Origin: Colimorpha sp045576855
GTDB taxonomy: Bacteria > Bacteroidota > Bacteroidia > Bacteroidales > P3
NCBI GenBank assembly: GCA_045576855.1
Contig: JAZNHG010000050.1
Location: 1-18,209 of the forward strand
Direction of reading: 5' to 3'
DNA: 18,209 nt
The notes below the pieces were generated by a model. It had not been told where the DNA came from, did not search any database, and saw only the letters and a program-made list of their open reading frames with translations. Shown piece after piece: positions 1 through 6,524 of this stretch (positions within the stretch are counted from its first letter, which is position 1; every line of letters begins with the position of its first letter). The translations under genes and the position numbers were made by a program.

Positions 1-47
1 ATTTTTCGATAAATTACAATACATTACGATACATTGGAGGAACTTCC

Positions 48-104
48 ATGCTGGAACTTAAAAATATCTCCTTTTCTGTTTCCACGCCGACGGGTGGCGA
101 TCGC
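48..104 (+). pseudogene. Possible truncated 5' end of an ABC-transporter ATPase gene
   Basis: A good Shine-Dalgarno sequence (GGAGG at 36-40) lies 7 bases before an ATG at 48. The first residues, MLELKNISFSV, are what one expects at the N-terminus of an ABC-transporter ATP-binding subunit, where this first strand precedes the Walker A loop. The similarity stops after about 11-17 codons. The reading frame then continues antisense across the end of the BspA-like gene, with no Walker A or other ABC motif. The first ~85 bases are also clearly more AT-rich than what follows. I read this as a gene start cut off by a rearrangement, or by an assembly join. A chance match over so few residues is also possible. 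Confidence 0.3.
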
Positions 105-3100
105 TTACCGGATCACCACCACACGCCGCGCTGCATAGTCGCCGATCTTGACCAGGTACGTACCCGATGCCGGCACGTCGAACCGTACGGGCATATACTC
201 GTCGCGCTTCGTGGCCAGCTGACGTCCCACGGCATCGATGAGTGTCACCGGCTGTCCCTCGGCCCCCTCGACCACAATCTGGCCGTGGTGGCTGTAGACT
301 TTGGCTGAGGCAACCTCTGCGTCATCGATGGCATTAATGTCGGCAAAGAAAGCCGTATATGTAATATCGGTAACAACCAATACCAAACGCGGATTGTCGG
401 TGTTGCCATCATTCCAGCGGACGAAACGGTAGCCTTCGGCCGGTACGGCGGTCAGCGTGGCGGTCTCGCCGGTAGCATATTGGCCGCCGCCAGTAACACT
501 GCCGGTGGTCGGATCGTGGGCCAAGGCTGTGATGTTATGCACTGTGCCCTGCTCAGCGAATACGGCCGTCAGTTCTACATCGGTCGAGACGGCAAACGTA
601 TAGGGGTTGTAGGTCACACCGTTGCTCCAGCGCACAAACTCGTAGCCGCTGTAGGCGGTGGCTGTGACGGTGGCCGCTGTGCCGTAGGGGAAGGTGCCGC
701 CTCCTTCCACGCCACCGTGCATTATGTTGCTCGAGACGACGCTGACGGTGTGGGTGTCGATGGCGAAATAGGCTGTGGCCGTGATATTGTTTTCGTTTCC
801 GTCGATAGGCATATAGTATGGGTTCTCGTTCCACACCTCCCTGCTTGATGTCATGGTGCTGCCGTTATCAATATCAATATACGTGTACTCTATCAACCAG
901 TGGGTCAGATGGTAGTGGTCTGCCGGTCTGGCGCGGAGCACGGCGGTGTCCAGATATTGGTAATCGCCGCTTCCGGAGACAATCTCGCCCAGGGTCTCGT
1001 CGCTGCTGACGGCTGTCACCGTCCGGTATTGAGATGTGAAGATGGCCTGGAGGCTAATGTCGCCCGTTACCGTCACGGTTTTCTTCGAGCCCCAGTACGA
1101 GCCGGAGAACACCAGCTCGCCCTGTGTTCCGTCGTTCCATTCCACAAACGAGCACATGTTGGAATTGCGCGGGAAAGCGTACAGCACAAGTTCGGTGCCA
1201 TAGGCAAGGTCTTGCTCCGCAGGGACGTTTAGGAAGCCCCAGCGGTCGTCGTTCACCGTAATCTGCACGTGGAAGGTGTCGGGTGCAAACTCGGCCGCCC
1301 AGAAAACATCTTGGTTGGTCATTACCTGCTGCAATGGATTTTGAGTATTTGTCACCGATGTCTCAGAGAAGTTTCCATATTGATCCAGCTGGCATTTGAC
1401 CCACTTGACAAAATGGTAGCCGTAGTTGGGCACTGCCGTCAACATTACGGTGTCGCCGGATTTTGCCTTGCCGTCTCCGAGTATGTCGCCCCAGTTTTGT
1501 TGGCCTGTATACCAGAGCCCCGCGCAATAGTAAGCGGGGACGAAGTAGGCAGTGAAAGCAGTGTCCTGTGTCAGGTGCACGGTGCGTGGGTTGTCTGTGT
1601 TGCCGTCGTTCCAGTGGTCGAAAAGCGTGAACATCGTCTCATCCAGTTCGACGGCCGCGATTATGGCTGTCGAATCGCAGTCTACAGCTTGTGTTATAAC
1701 TGCTTGCCCATTAACCGTGTCGTTCACGCCCAGCCCGATTGTATAATCGGGCGCTGTACCTGTGGGATAAACATATGTGTAATTCGAGTTCCAATGGTCC
1801 ATGTAATCCTGAGCATATATACATCTGACATGAATGTCAGCCGTATTGGGAATGGCGTTTGAACCCAATGTCGGCGGGTAGCCTTGCATGTAGACATGCG
1901 ACAGAGAGTCGCAAGCTGAGAATGCATTGTGTCCAATGGATGTTACGGCATTGCCAATGCTGATTGTGGCTAACCGGCGGCATCCCCAGAAAGCTTCGGA
2001 CCCGATGGTTGTGACACTATTGGGAATGGACAGGGTCGTTAGTTCGGTACACCCAAAAAAGAAATTATTCTGAATCACTCTCACACTATTGCCTATATTC
2101 AATTCCGTTATGTCAAGGTTGGACAAGTCGCCTGTTGTGCAGTTGGCTGCATTGTAGTATATTGTGGTGAGATTAGTACATCCGCCGAAAACGCCAGAGC
2201 CGATGGATACAACATTCTTGCCAATAGTGGCTGAAGTCAGTCCATCGCATCCGGAAAATGCACTGGCACCTATAGTGGTTACATTGTTGCTGATGGTGAT
2301 GGATGTCAGTCCGCTGCCGCTGAATGCCTGCTTTCCAATAGCTGTCACACTGTTGGGAATAGTGGTGCTCTGACAGCCAACAATCAGTGTGTTGGTTGAG
2401 GTCTTAATGATGGCGTTGCAGTTATTGCGGCTGTCGTAAACGGTATTACCACCGTCCACGCTTAATGCAGTCAGGTTTCCGCAACCCAAGAAGGGCGCTT
2501 CTCCGATGGATGTAACGCTGTTGGGGATATTGATAGATGTTAATCCGCTTGAAGCAAAAGACCTTTCGCCAATGGAAGTGACGCTGTTGGGGATATTGAT
2601 GGATGTCAGCCCGGTACATAAGGCAAAGGCAAAGATGCCAATAGATGTGACACTTTGGGGAATAATAGTATTCTGACAACCCAAAATCAGCGTGTTCGTC
2701 GCTGTTTCTATAATGGCATTACAATTATTGCGACTATCGTACACAGTGTTGTTTCCGCTCACCGTTATGGATGTCAAACCTCCGACCGTAAGGAAGGCAC
2801 CATCACCAATGTAAACAACACTGCCAGGAATAGTGACGGATGATAAACTGCAATATGCAAAAGCACCTGAACCAATTCCGATGACACTATTTGGTATGGT
2901 AATGGAAGTTAGTCCGTAACAGTTAAAGAAGGCGTAGTCTCCAATACCAGTGACACTATTTGGTATGGTGGTGGAAGTCAACCCGGTACATCCATAAAAT
3001 GCGTGGTCTCCAATACCAGTGACACTATTTGGCATGGTGATGGAAGTCAACCCGCTACATTCATAAAAAGCAAATGAACCGATACCGAAGACGCTGTACG

Positions 3101-3335
3101 TATCAGGACCAAATGTAACGGAGGAGGGGATTATCAATTCACCAGTGGGCTTCGATGAGTCGTCGTAAAAAGGGTAGTTGCTGTTTTGTGATGTCACAAA
3201 CACTCTGTCGCCGACGATGTCGTAGTACAGCGTCTGCCCAGATGGGGCGACGGCGGAGAAGTCGTAGGCGAGGATGTGTTGGGGGATTGCCAGCGCCATC
3301 AGGAGGGTGGTGAGAAGGAATACTTTGTGTTTCAT
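105..3335 (-). CDS. BspA-like leucine-rich-repeat surface protein with InlB-type B-repeats and T9SS type-A sorting domain
   Basis: This 1076-residue secreted protein is probably displayed on the cell surface, where BspA-type repeat proteins usually act in adhesion or ligand binding. Residues 1-23 are a signal peptide. Residues ~85-500 are LRR_5/BspA repeats of about 23 residues with the recurring pattern IPNSVTSIGxxAFxxC. Two longer islands within this region (~195-235 and ~295-335) are near copies of each other (NTVYDSRNNCNAII). Residues ~530-1000 contain about six divergent InlB B-repeat modules (for example FVRWNDGNTDNPR). Residues ~1005-1076 form a T9SS type-A C-terminal sorting domain (VTLIDAVGRQL, ending GTYLVKIGDYAARRVVVIR). 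The start follows from the signal peptide; no Shine-Dalgarno is visible, as is common in Bacteroidota. The LRR part is visibly less GC-rich than the rest. The ligand cannot be told from sequence. Confidence 0.92.
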   Translation of the reverse strand: MKHKVFLLTTLLMALAIPQHILAYDFSAVAPSGQTLYYDIVGDRVFVTSQNSNYPFYDDSSKPTGELIIPSSVTFGPDTYSVFGIGSFAFYECSGLTSITMPNSVTGIGDHAFYGCTGLTSTTIPNSVTGIGDYAFFNCYGLTSITIPNSVIGIGSGAFAYCSLSSVTIPGSVVYIGDGAFLTVGGLTSITVSGNNTVYDSRNNCNAIIETATNTLILGCQNTIIPQSVTSIGIFAFALCTGLTSINIPNSVTSIGERSFASSGLTSINIPNSVTSIGEAPFLGCGNLTALSVDGGNTVYDSRNNCNAIIKTSTNTLIVGCQSTTIPNSVTAIGKQAFSGSGLTSITISNNVTTIGASAFSGCDGLTSATIGKNVVSIGSGVFGGCTNLTTIYYNAANCTTGDLSNLDITELNIGNSVRVIQNNFFFGCTELTTLSIPNSVTTIGSEAFWGCRRLATISIGNAVTSIGHNAFSACDSLSHVYMQGYPPTLGSNAIPNTADIHVRCIYAQDYMDHWNSNYTYVYPTGTAPDYTIGLGVNDTVNGQAVITQAVDCDSTAIIAAVELDETMFTLFDHWNDGNTDNPRTVHLTQDTAFTAYFVPAYYCAGLWYTGQQNWGDILGDGKAKSGDTVMLTAVPNYGYHFVKWVKCQLDQYGNFSETSVTNTQNPLQQVMTNQDVFWAAEFAPDTFHVQITVNDDRWGFLNVPAEQDLAYGTELVLYAFPRNSNMCSFVEWNDGTQGELVFSGSYWGSKKTVTVTGDISLQAIFTSQYRTVTAVSSDETLGEIVSGSGDYQYLDTAVLRARPADHYHLTHWLIEYTYIDIDNGSTMTSSREVWNENPYYMPIDGNENNITATAYFAIDTHTVSVVSSNIMHGGVEGGGTFPYGTAATVTATAYSGYEFVRWSNGVTYNPYTFAVSTDVELTAVFAEQGTVHNITALAHDPTTGSVTGGGQYATGETATLTAVPAEGYRFVRWNDGNTDNPRLVLVVTDITYTAFFADINAIDDAEVASAKVYSHHGQIVVEGAEGQPVTLIDAVGRQLATKRDEYMPVRFDVPASGTYLVKIGDYAARRVVVIR
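2941..3078 (-). repeat. Tandem 69-bp repeats encoding BspA leucine-rich repeats
   Basis: The stretches beginning at 2941 and 3010 are 69 bp apart and nearly identical at the DNA level over their first ~45 bases. A third, more diverged copy lies just before them (~2872-2940). Each unit encodes one 23-residue LRR. Identity at silent positions indicates recent tandem duplication rather than selection on the protein alone. Confidence 0.8.
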
Positions 3336-3377
3336 CTTGTCTATTGTTTAATTGTTTCTATATCGGTCAATAGACAC

Positions 3378-3415
3378 AAAAAAAGCGCGGGTTAAGAACT
3401 CTTGCTTATCCCGCG
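3378..3415 (-). terminator. Intrinsic terminator in the leader of the BspA-like gene
   Basis: Read on the minus strand, an 11-bp stem (CGCGGGATAAG against CTTAACCCGCG, one mismatch) with an 8-nt loop is followed, after two bases, by a run of seven T. It faces the same way as the downstream gene and sits 43 bases before its ATG. Confidence 0.8.
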
Positions 3416-3487
3416 TGTAAGGCTCTCGCATTGCCTGTTAGTGAAGAATAAGTAATGCCGAAGCCCACGCATGCATCCGTATATGGC

Positions 3488-3507
3488 GGACGCGGCACGC
3501 CGCGTCC
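3488..3507. repeat. Perfect 9-bp-arm palindrome
   Basis: GGACGCGGC and its exact reverse complement are separated by only AC. It sits inside the presumed leader or small RNA and looks like a dispersed intergenic palindrome. There is no T run, so it is not a terminator. Confidence 0.7.
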
Positions 3508-3685
3508 CTACGTTGCAACCAATGGACGTTGTACATTGCGCTATTGCGACACTAACGTTGAATTTGCGAGATTCTACACGCCGCAGATAAACGCTGTCAC
3601 ACGTCTTTTTTAATATGTCCTGCCGTTCCCACCCGCAAGTCCCGTCGCTCTCGAGGGGGCTCCGGCTGTGTGGGAAACGACGGTG

Positions 3686-3719
3686 CAAAGATACAAAAAT
3701 TATCCGAAATGAACGCAAA
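3686..3719 (-). promoter_or_regulatory. Bacteroidota-type promoter for the leader RNA / BspA-like gene
   Basis: On the minus strand TATCTTTG (3693-3686) is an exact match to the Bacteroidota -7 box TAnnTTTG. A TTTG (3719-3716) lies 22 bases upstream, slightly longer than the usual 19-21. Transcription would start near 3679, giving a leader of about 340 nt before the BspA-like ATG. Confidence 0.6.
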
Positions 3720-4198
3720 CGCATGAAAAATATCTTGTATGACACGAATTGTCACGAATTTACCATTAATTGATTCGCGGTAGATTCATGGCAATCGCTC
3801 ATCGCCGCAGGCGGGAAAATAATCTACAAGATCTACGAGATTTCGCGAGCCGCAGGCGAGCAGGAGGCTCCCCTCCCTGCGGTCGGAAATCTATAAATTT
3901 TGTGGTGCGCGGAATGCCGGATATGGCAGAATATAAATTGGCAGCGGCGTTTGGGGCGCGGGAGTGGGGACATCCGGCGGTTGTGGGTGGAGGGGGATTT
4001 CTTTTGGTCGTGCACGATGCAATTAGGGGCTGGGACGGGTTGTTTCCAGGTGTTGAGAAGGGGTGGATGAGGAGGTATGGGTGGTTTGTGGACTGAATGG
4101 AAGATGCTGATAATCAGCATGGTCGGGGTATGGGTGAGGGGTGCGTGGGGCGAAGGGTGCTGATGGTCAGTGTGTTGTGCGCGTCGGGGGCGTGTCTG

Positions 4199-4264
4199 GT
4201 CCGTGTTTTGTCGGACCGGACACGGAGGGGACACGGAGGGGAGTCGGAGCAGAGTCGGACATGT
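4199..4264. repeat. 11-bp-period degenerate tandem array, copy 1
   Basis: Six consecutive 11-bp units start at 4199, 4210, 4221, 4232, 4243 and 4254. They are variants of GTCCGTGTCCG or GTCGGAGCCGA; two neighbours are identical (CACGGAGGGGA). An isolated GTCCGTGTCCG also occurs at 4619-4629. The same unit family and period recur downstream of the beta-galactosidase gene at 9949-10025. Confidence 0.75.
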
Positions 4265-4344
4265 GAGGGGTCAGCCCGGTCGGGGTGGGGCGGGGTGTAT
4301 GACGAAAGGTCGTGCGCGATGCAATTGGCTGGGGCAGCCACCCT

Positions 4345-4605
4345 GTTGCATTCTCGATTGTTTCCCTGGGTCTCTGCGAGTGTCCACCCCTCAGTCGCTG
4401 ACGCGACAGCTCCCCTGTCTCAGGGGAGCAACCAGCGTGCCCCGTTGCATTCTCGATTGCTTCCCTGGGTCCGTGCGAGTGTCCACCCCTCAGTCGCTGA
4501 CGCGACAGCTCCCCTGTCTCAGGGGAGCAACCAGTGCGCGCCCGTTGCATTCTCGAATGCTCCCCTGGGGCAGGGGAGCTCCCCGCAGGGGTGAGGGGGT
4601 GGATG
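4345..4605. repeat. ~100-bp direct repeats containing hairpins (two full copies, one partial)
   Basis: Copies begin at 4345 and 4444 (99 bp apart, nearly identical) and a shorter, diverged copy begins at 4544. Each full copy starts with GTTGCATTCTCGATTG. Each also contains a small hairpin (GTCGC TGAC GCGAC) and a stronger one, CTCCCCTG against CAGGGGAG with a 3-nt loop (4410-4428 in copy 1). The third copy keeps the start and the CTCCCCTG hairpin but lacks the middle. No T run follows. The structure suggests a dispersed palindromic or MITE-like element amplified in tandem. Confidence 0.8.
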
Positions 4606-4772
4606 TCCCCTCCGTTTCGTCCGTGTCCGAGGGGCTAAAAATGCCATTTCCGTCCATCTACAGTGGCGTTTTTGCAGACCTTCCGGACATAAAATGGTGA
4701 AAAATCGCACATCTTAACAGTTTGACATTCAGTATTGATAGTATAAAAATGCCGCCTTTGGCACAAAAAAAT

Positions 4773-4803
4773 TTTGCCGGTTCGAAAAAAGTGTGTATTT
4801 TTG
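4773..4803 (+). promoter_or_regulatory. Bacteroidota-type promoter of the tRNA-Ala genes
   Basis: TTTG (4773-4776), a 19-bp spacer and TATTTTTG (4796-4803) fit the Bacteroidota vegetative consensus TTTG-N19-TAnnTTTG exactly. Transcription would begin near 4810, about 40 bases before the first tRNA. Confidence 0.8.
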
Positions 4804-4850
4804 CACCCGCTTTCGACGGGAAAGAGACCATGAGAAAGCAGCAAAAGAGA

Positions 4851-4924
<74 letters not shown>

Positions 4925-4932
4925 CACAGAAG

Positions 4933-4958
4933 AGGGTCGCCACGAACGGCCCTTTTTT
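4933..4958 (+). terminator. Intrinsic terminator after tRNA-Ala(GGC)
   Basis: AGGGTCG pairs with CGGCCCT (one G-U) across a 7-nt loop and runs into six T. It lies between the two tRNA genes, so each cassette has its own terminator; no second clear promoter is visible in the short gap. Confidence 0.75.
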
Positions 4959-4967
4959 GATAGCGAA

Positions 4968-5040
4968 GGGGTAGTAGCTCATCTGGTAGAGCATTTGGTT
5001 CGCAATCAAAAGGTAGTGGGTTCGAGTCCCATCTACTCCA
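4968..5040 (+). tRNA. tRNA-Ala (anticodon CGC)
   Basis: A 73-nt cloverleaf: acceptor GGGGTAG/CTACTCC, D-stem GCTC/GAGC, anticodon stem TTTGG/TCAAA (one G-U) with loop TTCGCAA, T-arm GTGGG-TTCGAGT-CCCAT, discriminator A. The G3-U70 acceptor pair marks it as alanine, matching the CGC anticodon that reads GCG. The anticodon stem is weak (three A-U, one G-C, one G-U). CCA is not encoded. Confidence 0.9.
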
Positions 5041-5047
5041 CAAAAAA

Positions 5048-5077
5048 GGGAGAGTGCATTCGCGCTCTCCCTTTTTT
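5048..5077 (+). terminator. Intrinsic terminator after tRNA-Ala(CGC)
   Basis: GGGAGAGTGC pairs with GCGCTCTCCC (one G-U) around a 4-nt loop, followed by six T. Confidence 0.85.
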
Positions 5078-5151
5078 GCGTAGCAGATGGGTCAAATGGT
5101 GCTGGGTTGTCGGCAGAGCCGACGGCGCACCACGAGTCTCCATCTACTCCA
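5078..5151 (+). pseudogene. Decayed third tRNA-like cassette invaded by a palindrome
   Basis: Positions 5134-5151 (GAGTCTCCATCTACTCCA) match the T-arm and acceptor 3' half of the preceding tRNA-Ala(CGC) with one extra base. A terminator of the same style follows. The body is not a tRNA: 5098-5131 is a nested palindrome (GGTGC...GCACC around GTCGGC-AGA-GCCGAC). The simplest reading is a duplicated tRNA-terminator cassette whose centre was replaced by a palindromic element. No cloverleaf can be drawn. Confidence 0.55.
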
Positions 5152-5156
5152 CCGAA

Positions 5157-5188
5157 AAGAGAGAACGTTTGGCGTTCTCTCTTTTTTT
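5157..5188 (+). terminator. Intrinsic terminator after the decayed tRNA cassette
   Basis: A perfect 11-bp stem (AAGAGAGAACG against its complement, 5157-5167 / 5173-5183) with a 5-nt loop runs into seven T. It is intact although the gene before it is not. Confidence 0.8.
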
Positions 5189-5222
5189 GATCCCCAATGG
5201 TCACCCTGGAAGGGTGGAAGAA

Positions 5223-5390
5223 CTTAGACGGGGGCACCGCCCCCGGACGTGTGATCCCAGTTTCCGCCGTGACGCCCCGCAGGGGCATAAGGAATCGCCT
5301 CTTATGCCCCTGCGGGGCGTAGAAGAAAAAATGGTTCCGATAGCGACGGGGGCGATGCCCCCGCCTAAGCTCTTGTGCCCCTGCGGGGCT
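5223..5390. repeat. Nested palindromic repeat between the tRNA cluster and rsgA
   Basis: The core is a perfect 20-bp inverted repeat (5272-5291 with 5301-5320, 9-nt loop) built from GCCCCGCAGGGGC. Outside it, CTTAGACGGGGGC (5223-5235) pairs with 5357-5369 with one mismatch. Each side also has a small GGGGGC/GCCCCC hairpin. A further GCCCCTGCGGGGC palindrome (5376-5388) lies four bases past the rsgA stop codon and could act as its transcript end. There is no coding content and no T run. Confidence 0.8.
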
Positions 5391-5392
5391 TC

Positions 5393-6451
5393 TTAGTGCT
5401 CGGTGGCCTCGATGTCGTCGAGGATGGAGAGGTAGCTCTGGTAGCGCGAGGGGCTGATGCGGCCGTCGGACAGGGCTTCCAGGACGGCGCAATGGGGCTC
5501 GTGGCGGTGGGTGCAGTTGGCGAAGTGGCACTCGTGGAGCACGGACCGCATCTCGGGGAAGAAGTGCGAGAGCTCCTGCACGTGGAAGTCCACCATGCCG
5601 AACTCCTTGATGCCCGGGGTGTCGATGAGGTAGGTGAATTGAGAATTGAGAATTGAGAATTGAGAGTTGTCTGTTTGAGGCAGCGAATTCTCAATTTTCA
5701 ATTCTCCATTTTCAATTGGAAAGATTTCGGCAAATGTAGTGGTGTGGCGCCCTTTGAGGCTCCAGTCGGATATCTGTCCCACTCGCAGGTCGAGGCCGGG
5801 GCACAGGGCGTTGAGGAGGGCGCTCTTGCCCACGCCGGAGTGGCCGCTGAAGAGCACCGTGCGTCCGGCGAGCGACTGGGCCAGGCTGTCGAGCCCGCTG
5901 CCGTCGAGCGCCGACACCTCGTAGACCGGGTAGCCGATGCCGCGGTAGAGCTGTACCAGCTCCTGCTGGGCGTCGCGCAGTTCGGGGTCGACCAGGAGGT
6001 CGCTCTTGTTGAAGACGATGGCGGCGGGGATATGGTAGGCTTCGGCGGTGACCAGCAGCCGGTCTATGAATCCGGTGGAGGTGCGCGGCAGGCCGAGGGT
6101 GGCCACGATGCAGAGGCGGTCTATGTTGGCGGCTATGACGTGGGTCTGTTTGCTGAGTTTGGTGGCGCGGCGCACGATGTAGTTGCGGCGGTCGGCCACG
6201 TCGTGTATGACGCCCGTGCCGTCGGCCTGGCGTTCGAAACTGACGCGGTCGCCCACGGCCACGGGGTTGGTCTGCTTCGACCCCCGCAGACGGTAGTTGC
6301 CCCGCAGACGGCAGTCGATGGCTTCAGTGGGCAGTGGGTAGTGGGTGGTGGGTAGCGTTTGTTCGCGTGTGCTGTCCACTGTCCACTGTCCACTACCCAC
6401 TAGTACCCGGTACCAACTGCCGGTAGTTCGTATGACGAGTCCTTCTTCCAT
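5393..6451 (-). CDS. rsgA: Ribosome biogenesis GTPase RsgA with two in-frame repeat insertions
   Basis: RsgA (YjeQ) is a circularly permuted GTPase that helps mature the 30S ribosomal subunit in the cytoplasm. Motifs occur in the permuted order: an N-terminal OB-fold (~1-95), NKSD (148-151), SAL (180-182), P-loop GHSGVGKS (203-210), DTPG (277-280) and the zinc motif C308-x4-C313-x-H315-x5-C321. The start at 6451 gives MEEGLVIRTTGSWYRV, the usual N-terminus; the upstream frame runs through the promoter. The 352 residues exceed the usual ~300-310 because of two insertions. One (~19-43) is in the first OB-fold loop. The other (~246-272) lies between switch I and DTPG. Both are encoded by 7-bp-repeat palindromes. 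All catalytic motifs remain, so the protein is probably functional. Confidence 0.95.
   Translation of the reverse strand: MEEGLVIRTTGSWYRVLVGSGQWTVDSTREQTLPTTHYPLPTEAIDCRLRGNYRLRGSKQTNPVAVGDRVSFERQADGTGVIHDVADRRNYIVRRATKLSKQTHVIAANIDRLCIVATLGLPRTSTGFIDRLLVTAEAYHIPAAIVFNKSDLLVDPELRDAQQELVQLYRGIGYPVYEVSALDGSGLDSLAQSLAGRTVLFSGHSGVGKSALLNALCPGLDLRVGQISDWSLKGRHTTTFAEIFPIENGELKIENSLPQTDNSQFSILNSQFTYLIDTPGIKEFGMVDFHVQELSHFFPEMRSVLHECHFANCTHRHEPHCAVLEALSDGRISPSRYQSYLSILDDIEATEH
5634..5717. repeat. Heptad inverted repeat inside rsgA (GTPase-domain copy)
   Basis: The left arm is five 7-bp units ending in GAATT or GAGTT (5634-5668; main unit GAGAATT). The right arm is five complementary-type units (5683-5717; CTCAATT, TTCAATT). 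The spacer is 14 bases. On the coding strand it gives about 27 extra residues in a position where RsgA normally has only a few. Confidence 0.85.
6325..6407. repeat. Heptad inverted repeat inside rsgA (OB-fold copy)
   Basis: The left arm is four 7-bp units (CAGTGGG, CAGTGGG, TAGTGGG, TGGTGGG; 6325-6352). The right arm is TGTCCAC three times, then TACCCAC and a degenerate unit (6373-6407). The spacer is 20 bases. It encodes about 25 residues rich in Q, T and P within the first OB-fold loop. Confidence 0.85.
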
Positions 6452-6467
6452 AGTCGTTTTCGGGCTG

Positions 6468-6475
6468 CAAAAATA
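6468..6475 (-). promoter_or_regulatory. -7 box of the rsgA promoter
   Basis: On the minus strand TATTTTTG matches the Bacteroidota -7 consensus, 16 bases before the rsgA ATG. The upstream -33 element is weak (GTTT near 6498-6495) and lies in the same 73-bp gap as the promoter of the beta-galactosidase gene. Confidence 0.55.
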
Positions 6476-6506
6476 CACATTTTTTCTGAACTTTAAACTT
6501 TTTTCG

Positions 6507-6514
6507 TATCTTTG
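6507..6514 (+). promoter_or_regulatory. -7 box of the beta-galactosidase promoter
   Basis: TATCTTTG is an exact TAnnTTTG match ending 10 bases before the ATG at 6525. Transcription would start about 3-5 bases before the start codon, giving a leaderless or nearly leaderless mRNA. The -33 element is weak. Confidence 0.55.
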
Positions 6515-6524
6515 CATCGTTTTT

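Larger units (their letters stand above)
3378..3679 (-). ncRNA. Candidate small RNA or structured leader upstream of the BspA-like gene
   Basis: A promoter-like element (3686-3693) and a strong intrinsic terminator (3378-3415), both on the minus strand, bound about 300 nt with no convincing coding frame. The 5' part can fold into a hairpin closed by 3670-3678 pairing with 3625-3632. A perfect palindrome (3488-3507) lies in the middle. Because the terminator precedes the BspA-like start codon by 43 bases, this is either an independent small RNA or a leader that terminates unless read through. I do not see the hallmarks of tmRNA, RNase P RNA or SRP RNA. 6S RNA cannot be excluded. Confidence 0.35.
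3746..4770. other. Long non-coding stretch filled with dispersed repeats
   Basis: About 1 kb with no credible gene: the open frames on both strands have low-complexity translations and overlap one another. It begins just after a direct repeat of CACGAATT (3743-3760). It also holds a perfect palindrome ATGCTGATAATCAGCAT (4104-4120), two diverged copies of a module containing GGTCGTGC and CGATGCAATT (~4007 and ~4308), an 11-bp-period array and a ~100-bp triplicate repeat. The plus strand of 3950-4320 is strongly G-rich. Confidence 0.7.

Noticed and set aside
3392..3745. 117-residue minus-strand frame upstream of the BspA-like gene
   Set aside because: It begins upstream of the presumed transcription start and crosses a palindrome and the terminator; the leader or small-RNA reading fits better.
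4097..4700. Overlapping frames of 120-180 residues on both strands
   Set aside because: They run through the 100-bp and 11-bp repeats, so their repeated peptides reflect the DNA repeats; no start signal or domain.
6345..6524. 60-residue upstream extension of the beta-galactosidase
   Set aside because: It overlaps rsgA and the promoter; the signal peptide begins at 6525.
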